Assembly: GCF_027359675.1 (NCBI RefSeq)
Contig: NZ_CP114786.1
Location: forward strand, 5,058,501 to 5,122,500
DNA from: Roseibium sp. Sym1
Lineage (GTDB): Bacteria > Pseudomonadota > Alphaproteobacteria > Rhizobiales > Stappiaceae
Reading direction: 5' to 3'
DNA length: 64,000 bases
The stretch's first letter is position 1. Every line of letters begins with the position of its first letter. This document shows positions 45,752-57,442 of the stretch, one piece after another. The notes below the pieces were generated by a model. It saw only the letters and a program-made list of their open reading frames with translations. It had not been told where the DNA came from and did not search any database. The position numbers and the translations under genes were made by a program.

Positions 45752-48568
45752 TCAGCTTTCCGGAGTGTCGTCCCCGTCATCCGCGGGCGGGGTGTCCGGA
45801 GCTCCGCCTTCGGCAGATCCCTCGCCGCCTTCCACCGCTTCACCGTCCACGGCGAGATCCTCTTCCTCATCCACTTCCGAGATGCCTTCGACGGCGACGA
45901 CCTTTTCGTCGGCGGCCGTCTTGAAGACGATCACGCCCTGGGTCGCGCGGCCCGCGATGCGGATGCCGTCGACCGGACAGCGGATCAACTGGCCGCCATT
46001 CGTCACCAGCATGATCTGGTAGCTGTCCTCGACCGGGAACGAAGCCACCAGCCCGCCATTGCGGTTGTTGACGGCCATGGCGGTGATGCCCTTGCCGCCG
46101 CGACCGGTGACCCGGTATTCGAAGGACGAGGTCCTCTTGCCGTAGCCGTTTTCCGAGATCGTCAGGATGATCTGTTCCGCGGCGCTCATCTGGGCGTAGC
46201 GTTCCTGAGGCAGGTCGCCGGCAACCACACCGTCTTCATCCGGCCCGTTGCCATTTTCGTCGGCTTCACCGCGCATGGCCCGCGACAGCTTCAGATATGC
46301 GGCTCGCTCCTCCGCATCGACATCGATGTGATGCAGGATCTGCATGGAAATGACCCGATCGTCATCGGCGAGCCGGATGCCGCGCACGCCGACGGAGTTA
46401 CGGCCGGCAAAGACACGTACGTCTGTTGCCGGGAACCGGATGCATTGGCCGAAATTGGTGGTCAGCATGACGTCGTCATGTTCGGAACAGGTGTCGACAC
46501 CGACAATGCCGTCGCCCTCTTCCAGTTTCATGGCGATCTTGCCGTTCCGGTTGATGTTGACGAAGTCGGACAGCTTGTTCCGGCGCACCGTGCCGCGCAC
46601 GGTCGCGAACATGACGTCGAGATCTGCCCAGCTGTCCTCATCCTCCGGCAATGGCAGGATGGATGTGATCTGTTCGCCCTGTTCCAGCGGCAGCAGGTTG
46701 ATCAGGGCCTTGCCGCGCGAGGTCGGACCACCCAGGGGCAGACGCCAGACCTTCATCTTGTAGCAGATGCCGCGCGACGAGAAGAAAAGGACCGGCGTAT
46801 GGGTGTTGGCCACGAACAGCCGGGTGACGAAATCCTCTTCCTTGGTGGCCATGCCTGAGCGGCCCTTGCCACCGCGGCGCTGTGCCCGGTAGGTGGCGAG
46901 CGGTACGCGCTTGATGTAGCCGCCATGGGACACGGTCACCACCATGTCCTCGCGCTGGATCAGGTCTTCCTCGTCGAAATCCGGGCCGCCCTCGATGATT
47001 TCCGTTCTGCGCGGCGTCGCGAATTCTTCCTTGATCTCCAGCATCTCGTCGCGGACGATTTCCTGGATGCGCGCCCGGGAGCGCAGGATGTCGAGAAAAT
47101 CGGAAATTTCCGCGCCGATCTTGTTGAGTTCTTCCTCGATCTCGTCCCGGCCCATGGCCGTCAGGCGCTGCAGGCGCAGGTCGAGAATGGCGCGGGCCTG
47201 TTCTTCGGACAGCTTGTAGGTGCCGTCCTCCTGGACCATGTGGCGCGGGTCGTCGATCAGGCGGATCAGCGCCTCGACATCCTGGGCCGGCCAGTTGCGT
47301 TCCATCAGCTGCGCCCGGGCCGTTGCGGGATCCGGCGCACCGCGGATCAGCTTGATGACCTCGTCGATATTGGCGACGGCAATGCCGAGACCGACCAGGA
47401 TGTGGGCCCGGTCACGCGCCTTTTTCAGGAGGTAGCGCGTGCGCCGCTGGATCACTTCCTCGCGGAAGGAAACGAAAGCGCGCAGCATGTCGGACAGGTT
47501 CATCTGTTCCGGCTTGCCGCCGTTGAGCGCAACCATGTTGCAACCGAACGAGGTCTGCAGCTGGCTGAAACGATAGAGCTGGTTCAGGATGACGTCCGGG
47601 ACGGCGTCACGCTTCAGTTCGATCACCACCCGCATGCCGGAGCGATCGCTTTCATCGCGAATGTCGGAAATGCCCTCGATGCGCTTGTCGCGCACCAGTT
47701 CGGCGATTTTCTCGATCATCGTGGACTTGTTGACCTGATACGGGATCTCGGTGACGATCAGCGCGTTCCGGTCCTTGCGGACTTCCTCGATGTCGACCTT
47801 TGCCCGCATGACAACCGAGCCGCGCCCGCTTTCAAACGCGCTGCGGATCCCGGCCCTGCCGAGGATCATGCCTCCGGTCGGGAAGTCCGGCCCGGGGACG
47901 ATCTGCATCAGTTCTTCGAGCGACATCGCCGGGTTTTCCATCATGGCGATGGCGGCGTCGATCACTTCGCCCAGGTTATGGGGCGGAATGTTGGTGGCCA
48001 TGCCCACGGCGATGCCGCCGGCGCCGTTGACCAGCAGGTTCGGGAACTTCGCCGGCAGGACGACCGGCTCGCTCTCGGAGTTGTCGTAGTTCTCCTGGAA
48101 GTCGACGGTTTCCTTGTCGATATCATCCAGAAGCTTGTGGGCGACCTTTTCGAGACGGCATTCCGTGTAGCGCATGGCCGCGGCCGGGTCGCCGTCGACG
48201 GAGCCAAAATTGCCCTGACCGTCGATGAGCGGAAGGCGCAGCGAGAAGTTCTGCGCCATGCGCACGAGCGCGTCGTAGATCGCGCTGTCGCCATGCGGGT
48301 GGTATTTACCCATGACATCGCCGACCACACGGGCCGACTTGCGGTAGGGCTTGTTCCACTCGTAGCCGTTCTCGTGCATCGAATACAGGATGCGCCGGTG
48401 AACCGGTTTCAGTCCGTCTCGTACGTCGGGCAGCGCGCGGGACACGATCACGCTCATGGCGTAATCGAGATAGCTGCGCTTCATTTCATCGACGATGGAG
48501 ACCGGTTTGATGTCCGACGGAAGGCCGTCTGCGGGGGTGCTGTTGTCCTGGTCAGCCAAGGATGACAC
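45752..48568 (-). CDS. gyrA: DNA gyrase subunit A
   Basis: The 938-residue protein has the GyrA start ([32 protein letters not shown]), the quinolone-resistance region with [24 protein letters not shown] (catalytic Tyr in the AAMRYTE segment), and a C-terminal beta-pinwheel with repeated motifs such as GRGGKGI and the QRRGGKG GyrA box. The C-terminus is an acidic tail ([21 protein letters not shown]). At QRDR position 83 the motif reads DSA (serine), the wild-type susceptible residue. Confidence 0.98.
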   Translation of the reverse strand: MSSLADQDNSTPADGLPSDIKPVSIVDEMKRSYLDYAMSVIVSRALPDVRDGLKPVHRRILYSMHENGYEWNKPYRKSARVVGDVMGKYHPHGDSAIYDALVRMAQNFSLRLPLIDGQGNFGSVDGDPAAAMRYTECRLEKVAHKLLDDIDKETVDFQENYDNSESEPVVLPAKFPNLLVNGAGGIAVGMATNIPPHNLGEVIDAAIAMMENPAMSLEELMQIVPGPDFPTGGMILGRAGIRSAFESGRGSVVMRAKVDIEEVRKDRNALIVTEIPYQVNKSTMIEKIAELVRDKRIEGISDIRDESDRSGMRVVIELKRDAVPDVILNQLYRFSQLQTSFGCNMVALNGGKPEQMNLSDMLRAFVSFREEVIQRRTRYLLKKARDRAHILVGLGIAVANIDEVIKLIRGAPDPATARAQLMERNWPAQDVEALIRLIDDPRHMVQEDGTYKLSEEQARAILDLRLQRLTAMGRDEIEEELNKIGAEISDFLDILRSRARIQEIVRDEMLEIKEEFATPRRTEIIEGGPDFDEEDLIQREDMVVTVSHGGYIKRVPLATYRAQRRGGKGRSGMATKEEDFVTRLFVANTHTPVLFFSSRGICYKMKVWRLPLGGPTSRGKALINLLPLEQGEQITSILPLPEDEDSWADLDVMFATVRGTVRRNKLSDFVNINRNGKIAMKLEEGDGIVGVDTCSEHDDVMLTTNFGQCIRFPATDVRVFAGRNSVGVRGIRLADDDRVISMQILHHIDVDAEERAAYLKLSRAMRGEADENGNGPDEDGVVAGDLPQERYAQMSAAEQIILTISENGYGKRTSSFEYRVTGRGGKGITAMAVNNRNGGLVASFPVEDSYQIMLVTNGGQLIRCPVDGIRIAGRATQGVIVFKTAADEKVVAVEGISEVDEEEDLAVDGEAVEGGEGSAEGGAPDTPPADDGDDTPES

Positions 48569-48786
48569 TCATTTCATTGTTATTGCTGTGCCTTTTATAT
48601 CCGATTCAGTGCACCCGTCCAAATCTGGAGCGCTTTTTCGCCATAGTAAAAGGGACATGAAAACAATGGGTTGCAAGGAGTATGCACAGGCTGGAAAAAT
48701 GATTTTTGGAGGACGTCTCGAAGCAACCGGCAAACCTCTATAGTAAGCCCTCGAACGCGCCTGAAAAACCGCTCCGGGAACCCGAG

Positions 48787-49422
48787 ATGCTCGACTATTA
48801 CATCAACGCTTTTGCGACCCTATTCGTGACCATCGATCCGGTCGGCCTGGCGCCGATGTTCCTGGCCGTTACGGCGGGAATGAGCAAGCACGACCGGCGC
48901 AAGGTTGCCATCCGGGCGACCTTGACGGCGGCGGGCATCCTGCTTGTTTTCTATGCTTCGGGGCAGACCGTCCTCAACGTCCTGGGCATCTCGGTGTCCG
49001 CCTTCCGGGTTGCTGGCGGTATTCTCCTGTTCCTGATCGCGATCGAGATGATCTTCGGCAAACGCCAGGAGCGCAAGACGGAAACCGCCGAAAAGGCGGT
49101 GGAGTCCGAAGCTCATCACGGCACGATCAACGAGCTTGCGATCTTTCCGCTTGCAATTCCCCTCATTTCCGGTCCCGCCGCCATATCCGCGATCATCCTC
49201 CTGTCCGGCCAGGCACCGGACACGCTGACCTATGCCGGTCTCGGCGGGGTGATCGCAATTATTCTGTTGAGCTGCATGGGCGCGTTCCTGCTGGCCGACA
49301 AGATCGAGCGTCTACTGGGGGACACCGCGCAGCTGGTGATCACCCGTCTGCTCGGTGTGCTGCTGGCGGCTCTTTCGGTGCAGTTCGTCGCCGATGGCGT
49401 GCTGGCCTTCATCCGCGCATGA
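48787..49422 (+). CDS. MarC-family integral membrane protein
   Basis: The 211-residue protein has six hydrophobic helices and the MarC signature motifs: FATLFVTIDPVGLAPMFLAVT near the N-terminus, FRVAGGILLFLIAIEM and IFPLAIPLISGPAAISAIILL. The family was named for the multiple antibiotic resistance locus, but no transport role is established. ATG at 48787 matches the family start; the frame is open to 48706. It is convergent with the next gene. Confidence 0.93.
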   Translation: MLDYYINAFATLFVTIDPVGLAPMFLAVTAGMSKHDRRKVAIRATLTAAGILLVFYASGQTVLNVLGISVSAFRVAGGILLFLIAIEMIFGKRQERKTETAEKAVESEAHHGTINELAIFPLAIPLISGPAAISAIILLSGQAPDTLTYAGLGGVIAIILLSCMGAFLLADKIERLLGDTAQLVITRLLGVLLAALSVQFVADGVLAFIRA

Positions 49423-49429
49423 AACGGGA

Positions 49430-49807
49430 TCACTTCTGAAGTTTCAGCCGGTATTCCTGCGCTGAAACGCCGTGCACGCTGTCACGGGCGCGGATGATCA
49501 CCTCGCTCACGTCCGCAGGTATGTCGACGCCGGAAAGGGATCGGGTGAAGGGTTGCTCGTTTACGTGCGGATGCAGCAGGACGCGCTCACCGAGCATTGT
49601 TCCGTCCGCGGAAAACACCTGCCAGAGATCTGCGTAATGATCCCAGCCGGTGTCGCCGTGTTTCAAGGTGACCGAAAAAGTCCAGCTGTTCCCGGAGTGA
49701 CTTGCCGTCGCGGCGACTATATCGACAGTATCGGCCTGGACCGAACCGACGCCATTTCCCAAAACAACGAACAGCGCACCAGCAAGCGTTGCCGTGACCT
49801 TCCGCAT
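49430..49807 (-). CDS. Exported hypothetical protein
   Basis: The 125-residue protein has a Sec signal (RKVTATLAGALFVVLGNGVGSVQA) and a short beta-rich mature domain (WTFSVTLKHGDTGWDHYADLWQV ... GERVLLHPHVNEQPFTRSL). The pattern with conserved Trp and HPHVNEQPFTR looks like a conserved small exported family, but I cannot name it. It is convergent with marC (7 bases between stops) and divergent from the CDF transporter. Confidence 0.72.
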   Translation of the reverse strand: MRKVTATLAGALFVVLGNGVGSVQADTVDIVAATASHSGNSWTFSVTLKHGDTGWDHYADLWQVFSADGTMLGERVLLHPHVNEQPFTRSLSGVDIPADVSEVIIRARDSVHGVSAQEYRLKLQK

Positions 49808-49928
49808 CCCTGCCCTCCGTGACCGTGTACTCCAACCATCCTAGAAAGCCCGAGCAGCTTGAACAAAGTCACGAATGCGTCATAGGCTCCGGCGACATGA
49901 ACATGAAACGCACATCTCGGGGGCTCCA

Positions 49929-50891
49929 ATGGCCGGACATGGTTCCAGGAAAGTGATTTTTGCGGCGCTGGCCGGCAATTCTCTGATCGCCGTCACAAAA
50001 TTCGCCGCAGCCGCCTATACGGGCTCCTCGGCGATGCTGTCCGAGGGCATCCACTCCCTTGTCGATACCGGCAACCAGGGCCTCCTGCTCTATGGTTTGA
50101 AGAAGTCGAAACAGCCCGCCGACAAGCGGCATCCGTTCGGTTATGGCGCGGAACTCTATTTCTGGTCCTTTGTCGTCGCGATCCTGATCTTCGCCGTCGG
50201 CGCGGGTGTGTCGCTTTATGAAGGCATTCAGAAAGTCCTGCATCCGCACCCGGTCACGGACCCGGTCGTTGCCTATGTCGTTCTCGCGCTTGCCATGGTT
50301 TTCGAAGCCGTGGCCTGGTGGGTTGCCTACAGGGAATTCAATCAAGTGCGCGGCAAGAAATCGATTATCGCAGCCGTCCGGGACAGCAAGGATCCGACGG
50401 TCTTTACGGTCCTGTTCGAGGACAGCGCCGCAATGCTCGGTCTCGTCGTCGCCTTTGCGGGACTGCTCGGCGTGCAATATCTCGGTTTGCCTTGGCTGGA
50501 CGGTGCCGCGTCAATCGCCATCGGCATCATTCTGGGCGGGACGGCCGCATTGCTCGCCTATGAAACCAAGGGGCTGCTTATCGGCGAAGGTGCGTCCCCC
50601 GAAGTGCTTGCAAAGATCGGATCGATCATCGATGCGACGCCTGCCATCAGGAACCTCAACGAAATCCGGACGTTGCATCGCGGGCCGCAGGACATTCTGC
50701 TGGCTCTTTCCGTCGACTTCATCGACGAAGTCACTGCGGGAACAGTCGAAGAGACCATCTATTCCCTCGAGCGGACCATCAAGATGGAGATGCCGGCGGT
50801 GACACGGCTGTTCATTGAGGTGCAGGCGCAGGAACATCACGAGGAAATGCTGGCAGAGGAACAGGCGGCAAAGGAACCCGGCTCGGATTGA
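49929..50891 (+). CDS. Cation diffusion facilitator family transporter
   Basis: The 320-residue protein has a CDF layout: six hydrophobic helices with the metal-site motif SEGIHSLVDTGNQGLLL in helix 2 and a cytoplasmic C-terminal domain (RNLNEIRTLHRGPQDILLALSVDF). It exports Zn, Co, Mn or Fe with proton antiport; the metal cannot be assigned. The ATG at 49929 gives the standard N-terminus; an upstream ATG at 49875 would add 18 basic residues. It is convergent with the HxlR gene. Confidence 0.92.
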   Translation: MAGHGSRKVIFAALAGNSLIAVTKFAAAAYTGSSAMLSEGIHSLVDTGNQGLLLYGLKKSKQPADKRHPFGYGAELYFWSFVVAILIFAVGAGVSLYEGIQKVLHPHPVTDPVVAYVVLALAMVFEAVAWWVAYREFNQVRGKKSIIAAVRDSKDPTVFTVLFEDSAAMLGLVVAFAGLLGVQYLGLPWLDGAASIAIGIILGGTAALLAYETKGLLIGEGASPEVLAKIGSIIDATPAIRNLNEIRTLHRGPQDILLALSVDFIDEVTAGTVEETIYSLERTIKMEMPAVTRLFIEVQAQEHHEEMLAEEQAAKEPGSD

Positions 50892-50895
50892 TGCC

Positions 50896-51294
50896 TCATC
50901 CCGCCTGCTGCAGGTGACTGTCTCGTTTGAACCCCTTGGGCCAAAGGGATTTCTTGTCGTTTCCCCACTTTGCCAGGGCCCGGATGACGGGCTCGAGGGA
51001 GGCGCCGAGTGCCGTCAGGCGGTATTCCACCTTCGGCGGCACGACCGGGTAGACCGTCCGGTTGATCAGACCATCCGTTTCCATGGCCCTGAGCTGCGCG
51101 GTGAGCACACGCTGCGTAATATCCGGAAGCGCCTTCTGGAATTCGTTGAACCGCATCACATCGTTTTCCAGCAGCAGAAACAGGATAACGCCCTTCCACT
51201 TGCCGTCGATCAGGCTGAGTGATGCTTCGACCGCGCATCCCGGATGACACCCGTAGGTATCCTTCTTCGGTCGAGCCTTCTTACCGGTATCCAT
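50896..51294 (-). CDS. HxlR-family transcriptional regulator
   Basis: The 132-residue winged-helix protein has the HxlR signature: CAVEASLSLIDGKWKGVILFLLLENDVMRFNEFQKALPDITQRVLTAQLRAMETDGLINR (cited in parts). An N-terminal CHPGC gives two cysteines close to the DNA-binding domain; related redox sensors use a cysteine here. It is divergent from the alcohol dehydrogenase-like gene, so it probably controls it. The start at 51294 was chosen by family length; the frame is open upstream to 51384. Confidence 0.93.
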   Translation of the reverse strand: MDTGKKARPKKDTYGCHPGCAVEASLSLIDGKWKGVILFLLLENDVMRFNEFQKALPDITQRVLTAQLRAMETDGLINRTVYPVVPPKVEYRLTALGASLEPVIRALAKWGNDKKSLWPKGFKRDSHLQQAG

Positions 51295-51400
51295 TTTGTT
51301 CCTATGGTTCCAATTTGTGTGTAAGTGCCAAAAATGTGCATTCTTGCGCCATGCGATTTTATGGTCAAATTGGGCGGTACGCAATTCAGGAGGTTTTCAC

Positions 51401-52414
51401 ATGCGTACCATCGGCTATAACGAACCACATCCGCTCAGCGATGCCAGTGCCCTTGTCGATCTCGACCTGCCCCGCCCGGTTCCATCCGGACGCGATCTCC
51501 TGGTGGAGATCAAGGCAATTGCAGTCAATCCGGTCGATACGAAGGTGCGCGAGTCCCGGCCCGGGCAGAACGGCCAGCCCGTCGTGCTCGGTTATGATGC
51601 CGCCGGCGTCGTTGCCGAAGTCGGCCCGGACGTGAGCGGGTTCGGGGTCGGCGACGAGGTCTATTATGCCGGCGATATCACCCGAGCAGGGACAAACTCC
51701 GAATATCATCTGGTCGACGAACGTATTGTCGGCCGCAAGCCCAAGAGCCTCGACTTTTCCGAAGCCGCGGCGTTGCCCTTGACGGCCATCACCGCCTGGG
51801 AAGCGCTTTTCGACCGGCTCAAGGTCAAGGATCCGGTCCCTTCCGGCACCGGGACACTGCTGATCATCGGCGGTTCCGGCGGCGTCGGCTCGATCGCCGT
51901 GCAACTTGCCCGCCAGCTCACCGGCATGACCGTGATCGCCACGGCCTCGCGGCCCGAAAGCCGGGCCTGGGTGACGGAACTCGGCGCACATCACGTGCTG
52001 GACCATTCCAGGCCGATGGCCCCACAGGTCGAGGCACTTGGGCTCGACGCTCCTGGTTATGTGTTTTCAACCACCCATACGGACCAGCACCTTATGGATA
52101 TCGCCGAACTGATCGCGCCACAGGGGCGTTTCCTGCTGATCGACGACCCGGGCGAGCTCGGCATCATGCCGTTCAAGACGAAGGCGGTTTCCATTCACTG
52201 GGAAATGATGTTCACAAGGTCCATGTTCCAGACACCGGACATTGACGAGCAGCGCAAGCTCCTCAACGAGGTTGCCGATCTCGTGGATGCGGGCCGCGTC
52301 AGGACAACCTTGTCCGAAACGATCGAACCGATCAATGCCGCCAATCTGCGCCTGGCGCACGCGAAGATCGAAAGCAACAAGACCATCGGCAAGATCGTGC
52401 TTTCAGGTTTCTGA
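51401..52414 (+). CDS. Zinc-type alcohol dehydrogenase-like protein (MDR)
   Basis: The 337-residue oxidoreductase starts MRTIGYNEPHPLSDASALVD, and has AIAVNPVDTKVRES, VLGYDAAGVVAEVGPDVSGFGVGDEV, the Rossmann loop IIGGSGGVGSIAVQLA and a C-terminal ANLRLAHAKIESNKTIGKIVL. The pattern matches the adh_fam_1/ZADH-like group of quinone-type reductases. CAGGAGG precedes the ATG by 8 bases. The divergent HxlR gene shares the promoter region, a frequent pairing for stress-inducible reductases of electrophiles. Confidence 0.92.
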   Translation: MRTIGYNEPHPLSDASALVDLDLPRPVPSGRDLLVEIKAIAVNPVDTKVRESRPGQNGQPVVLGYDAAGVVAEVGPDVSGFGVGDEVYYAGDITRAGTNSEYHLVDERIVGRKPKSLDFSEAAALPLTAITAWEALFDRLKVKDPVPSGTGTLLIIGGSGGVGSIAVQLARQLTGMTVIATASRPESRAWVTELGAHHVLDHSRPMAPQVEALGLDAPGYVFSTTHTDQHLMDIAELIAPQGRFLLIDDPGELGIMPFKTKAVSIHWEMMFTRSMFQTPDIDEQRKLLNEVADLVDAGRVRTTLSETIEPINAANLRLAHAKIESNKTIGKIVLSGF

Positions 52415-52486
52415 CAAAACCACGACCCCGCTACCCGGGCTTGCATACGCCCACCGGCATCGCCATGCTGCCAGCGGAGGATGGTG

Positions 52487-52822
52487 ATGCCGGAACGCAA
52501 GACGGAAGACATTCGGGCCACATTGCTGGCGCTCAAGGCGGAACTGGAAGACCTGAGCGAGATTTCAGGCGAAGCCCGTGCGACCGTTGAACTCGACCAG
52601 CAATCCGTCGGCCGGCTGTCGCGCATGGACGCGCTCCAGGGACAGGCCATGGCCCAGGCTTCCGAACGCCAGCGACGGGCGACCATCCAGCGCATCGATG
52701 CGGCCCTGTCCAGGCTGGACAGCGGCGATTACGGATATTGTGTCGAATGCGGAGAGGAAATCAGTTCAAAGCGGCTCGAAGTCGACCCGGCGGCCGCCTT
52801 CTGCATCTCGTGTGCCCGTTAA
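52487..52822 (+). CDS. DksA/TraR C4-type zinc-finger protein
   Basis: The 111-residue protein has a long coiled-coil N-terminus (DIRATLLALKAELEDLSEISGEARATVEL) and a C-terminal C4 zinc finger (YCVECGEEISSKRLEVDPAAAFCISC), the DksA/TraR layout. Such proteins bind RNA polymerase through the secondary channel. ATG at 52487 has GCGGAGG about 6 bases upstream; the ATG at 52481 is too close to it. Its stop overlaps the stop of the convergent Cys-rich gene. Confidence 0.92.
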   Translation: MPERKTEDIRATLLALKAELEDLSEISGEARATVELDQQSVGRLSRMDALQGQAMAQASERQRRATIQRIDAALSRLDSGDYGYCVECGEEISSKRLEVDPAAAFCISCAR

Positions 52823-53355
52823 CCCCCTGATACGTGGCGTCGCAGACCCGTCAGGAACGCCTCGACTTGCCTTCTCGTATCGGCGAGCGGGAAGGTCGCC
52901 AGGTTCTGTTCTGTCCATTGCGTGCCCGGAGCAAGAATGCTCTTCAACCTGTCGGCGTGCCGCAATTCGTCATCATCAAGAGGCAGGTTCCCGGCGGCAT
53001 CCAGCAGGAGCAGCTGTTCATGGATCTGGCGCAACACCGACAGGGCGGCTCCCATGCGTTCCGTCAAAGCGGCGTCGTCACGCCAGCTTCTCCCGTTGAA
53101 CACCTCCTGGGTGACGACCTGTCCTGCACCATGGCAGTCGTAGGTGATGCACCCCCGGAAACCGAGACGATCCCGGTCGGCGAAGACACGGCATGCGCCG
53201 CAATCGTCGAGGTTGGGGCAGACTTCCCCGGCGGCCTTGTCGATGGCAAAGGACTCGGACTTGTCGAAAGCAAAGACCACGCAGCATAACGAAGCGCATT
53301 TCGAGCAGTCAGGGCACAAATCAACGGACAATTCGGTTCTCTTCTCGTTCACCAA
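52819..53355 (-). CDS. Cys-rich protein with possible metal-cluster domain
   Basis: The 178-residue protein has ten cysteines in its first 74 residues (14, 17, 20, 24, 25, 46, 52, 55, 69, 74) in the pattern LCPDCSKCASLCC, then EVCPNLDDCGAC and FRGCITYDCHGAGQ. The layout suggests bound zinc or iron-sulfur clusters. It recalls the N-terminal domain of some pentapeptide-repeat proteins, but no repeats follow; the C-terminal half is helical. Convergent with the DksA-like gene, sharing the TTAA overlap of both stops. Family unproven. Confidence 0.7.
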   Translation of the reverse strand: MVNEKRTELSVDLCPDCSKCASLCCVVFAFDKSESFAIDKAAGEVCPNLDDCGACRVFADRDRLGFRGCITYDCHGAGQVVTQEVFNGRSWRDDAALTERMGAALSVLRQIHEQLLLLDAAGNLPLDDDELRHADRLKSILAPGTQWTEQNLATFPLADTRRQVEAFLTGLRRHVSGG

Positions 53356-53395
53356 GCCTCATGCATCAAAGTCCTGTCGCCTCAGTTTGCGGGCA

Positions 53396-54244
53396 TCACG
53401 AATTACGCCGTTTGTAGAGCGCCCGACACCAGGGAAAAAATATATCCAGGATCTCGAAATCATGGTTCAACAGGAAGTTCGTTATCCAGGTAAATGTTTG
53501 CTGCCTGTGCTTTCCTCTTTCATATCCGCCGTCAACTGCAATGAACTCGATGTCTTTCAACACTCCTTCGCTGCCTCTCAATATTTCCGGTTCGAACCCT
53601 TCCGCCTCCAGCTTGAGCAACTTGATCTTTTCCAATCCAAGCTCTCGGCATAAGTCGTCCAGCCTGACAACCTCTACGTCCAGAACCTCGGAATAGGACG
53701 GTGGTTCAATCAGGCTTGAATCGCCTTTGTCCGTGCAAACGTAAAACGGTAGCGTTCGATTGTAGTCGCCAAGCGCCTTGTTGACGAGTTGGCAGGTTTT
53801 CGGGTCAAGGTTTTCGACCAGGATTTCAAAATCCTCAGGATTTGGTTCAATCCCGACGTAACGAACACCAGGTGATCTTTTGAAGAGTTCCAGGGTTAGA
53901 TCCCCGTAATTGGCTCCACAGTCGACAACGACATCACCTTCGTGAAATTTCACGTTATCCAGGCAATAACTGGAAAAGAGAAACTTACCGCGCGTGTCCA
54001 ACCCGTTGGCATACAGCCAATATCCGCGACGTTTATTTGCAAAGAAGCGCTGAACACTCCCTTCCCTGGCGCAAAAACGTTCAGTTTTGTGGTCGTAGGA
54101 AAATCGTACCTTGCCACCATGCAGCTGAACGACGAAGTTCTCAAAAATGCATGACAGTCTGGGCGTTGAAAGACTTGAATAGTGATATTTGTCTGCAATC
54201 AGACAGAAGACATGTCGAAACAGCTTAAAGGCGGGCATCTTCAC
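53396..54244 (-). CDS. FkbM-family methyltransferase
   Basis: The 282-residue protein has the SAM-binding motif VVDCGANYGDLTLELF and GIEPNPEDFEILVENL, with LKLEAEGFEPEILRGSEGVL, the typical FkbM fold. N-terminal residues contain a hydrophobic/aromatic segment. FkbM enzymes O-methylate sugars or other small substrates of surface polysaccharides and natural products. The gene has visibly lower G+C than neighbours (27 of 60 bases from 53941 versus 42 of 60 from 54841 in guaA), which suggests recent acquisition. No partner glycan genes adjoin. Confidence 0.9.
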   Translation of the reverse strand: MKMPAFKLFRHVFCLIADKYHYSSLSTPRLSCIFENFVVQLHGGKVRFSYDHKTERFCAREGSVQRFFANKRRGYWLYANGLDTRGKFLFSSYCLDNVKFHEGDVVVDCGANYGDLTLELFKRSPGVRYVGIEPNPEDFEILVENLDPKTCQLVNKALGDYNRTLPFYVCTDKGDSSLIEPPSYSEVLDVEVVRLDDLCRELGLEKIKLLKLEAEGFEPEILRGSEGVLKDIEFIAVDGGYERGKHRQQTFTWITNFLLNHDFEILDIFFPWCRALYKRRNS

Positions 54245-54463
54245 GACCGCTTCCCGGGATCAGTTAAGGCTCATTTCTAAGAGCCTCTCAGTTACCCCGG
54301 ATCTTTTCAATGTCCGATAGCGCATGGTGAAACAAGGCCAATCATGAGGCCGCATCCAGGAAGGGGCTGGACATCAAGATTGGTCCGATCGTAGGGACGC
54401 GCAGGCCGCAAGTCGGTCATTCAGCAACCGGCGCGTGCCCACACCGGTTATCCGGGCGCCCAC

Positions 54464-56035
<1,572 letters not shown>

Positions 56036-56301
56036 GGCCAGCTTCTAACCGGTCTTTTGCGCAAAATGAACCCGAATTTCACACCCCTTGCGATCCCTCA
56101 CAGGATTTTCCGGCCAGGCGCCTTTCTGGCGCCGCAAACTGGGGCAAGTTCTGCGGCGAACAATTCGGCGGACAAGCTGTGTACGGTTGAACTTCCCTTT
56201 TGACCCGAGTCTTCCCGCTCCTTACCTTAATGAGACACCGTGTGCTTCGTCCGGTCTTCGGACAAAGCGATTGCCCGGTGGTTTTAGGATACCCGAACCT
56301 G

Positions 56302-57423
56302 ATGACCGCAGCTGCCCGTGAAGTGTTTGAAGAAGCCGTTGCCCTTGAAACCGAGGGGCAGATGGACAAGGCGCTCGTGTCCTATCTGAAAGCCCAGGAG
56401 CTGTCTCCCGAAGACACCGAGATAGCCTACAGGACAGCGTCCGCGTTGCTGCAGACCGGTTATCTCGAAGAAGCCCAGTCGCAACTTCGCAGGATTGTCT
56501 TTACCGAACCGGACCACTTGCAGGCGCGTGCAAGCCTCGGCAATTGCCAGCTTCTTCAGGGGGACACCGAAAACGCACGTCAAAACTTCTGTGAGGTTCT
56601 CGACAGGGCTCCCGACAATCGCAACGCCCTGTTCGGCCTTGCGAGCGTACTCCTCAAGGAAGGCAAGGCAGATGAGGCGGCCGTGCCGGCAAAATGTCTC
56701 GTCGAGCTGCTGCCGGACAGCGCCGCCGTCCTGACACTCTTTGCCGATACGCAGGCGAACACGGACCAGAAGGCGGCGGCGATCGCGGCCTATCGCAAGG
56801 CACTGAAGAAAGATCCGGACTACGGCCCGGCACTCATCGGTTTGTCCCAGACGCTTTTGCTGCGCAAGCGCTATGACGAGGTCATCGAGTTGACCATACG
56901 GGCCAGCGAAAACGCTCCCGCCGATCCCCTGCCCCTGGAACTTCTTTCGGATGCCCTTCTGGGAAAAGGGGCGCTGGACGATGCGCGCGAGGCAGCCGAA
57001 GCGGCGCTGAAGCTCGATGCGAAGTCACCGTCGGCGCTGGTTCGGCTCAGCACCCTGTGCCGCAAGCAGTCAGATCACAAGAACGCGCTTAAATTTGCCC
57101 TTGCGGCCCACGATCGGGACAAGACGGCCAGGGAGCCGTTCAATGCTCTCGGTGCAGCCCTGGCCGCGCTCAAGTTTCAGAACCAGGCACGTTCGGTGCT
57201 GACGGGCATGTCTGCCGGAAACGGCCTGGAACCCCCGATCCGGCAGTTGATCGAGGACCTTGCCAAAGCGGACGACCATGACCCGGACCGCGCGCCGCAA
57301 CCGGAAAGTTCGCCGGCGGCGGAACCGTCAGGAAACTCCGCTCAGGAGCCGCAAAAGGCGGCCGCAACCGGAAACGACCCGCTCCCCAACGTTCTCGGCC
57401 TTCGCCGTCAGGATCACACCTGA
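56302..57423 (+). CDS. TPR-repeat protein
   Basis: The protein has 373 residues from the chosen start, or up to 407 from an upstream in-frame TTG at 56200 (an ATG at 56230 is also possible). It consists of consecutive 34-residue tetratricopeptide repeats, for example AAREVFEEAVALETEGQMDKAL, AQSQLRRIVFTEPDHLQARASLGNC, and KAAAIAAYRKALKKDPDYGPALIGL, ending with a Pro/Glu/Ala-rich unstructured tail. A scaffold role is likely; partners are unknown. The start at 56302 has AGGATA upstream at a long but acceptable distance. It is convergent with the RsmB-like gene and divergent from guaA. Confidence 0.78.
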   Translation: MTAAAREVFEEAVALETEGQMDKALVSYLKAQELSPEDTEIAYRTASALLQTGYLEEAQSQLRRIVFTEPDHLQARASLGNCQLLQGDTENARQNFCEVLDRAPDNRNALFGLASVLLKEGKADEAAVPAKCLVELLPDSAAVLTLFADTQANTDQKAAAIAAYRKALKKDPDYGPALIGLSQTLLLRKRYDEVIELTIRASENAPADPLPLELLSDALLGKGALDDAREAAEAALKLDAKSPSALVRLSTLCRKQSDHKNALKFALAAHDRDKTAREPFNALGAALAALKFQNQARSVLTGMSAGNGLEPPIRQLIEDLAKADDHDPDRAPQPESSPAAEPSGNSAQEPQKAAATGNDPLPNVLGLRRQDHT

Positions 57424-57442
57424 CTGGCGCCTGTGCCGCAGA

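Noticed and set aside
46925..48565. Long plus-strand open frame opposite gyrA
   Set aside because: Antisense to a certain gyrA gene, His/Asp-rich nonsense pattern.
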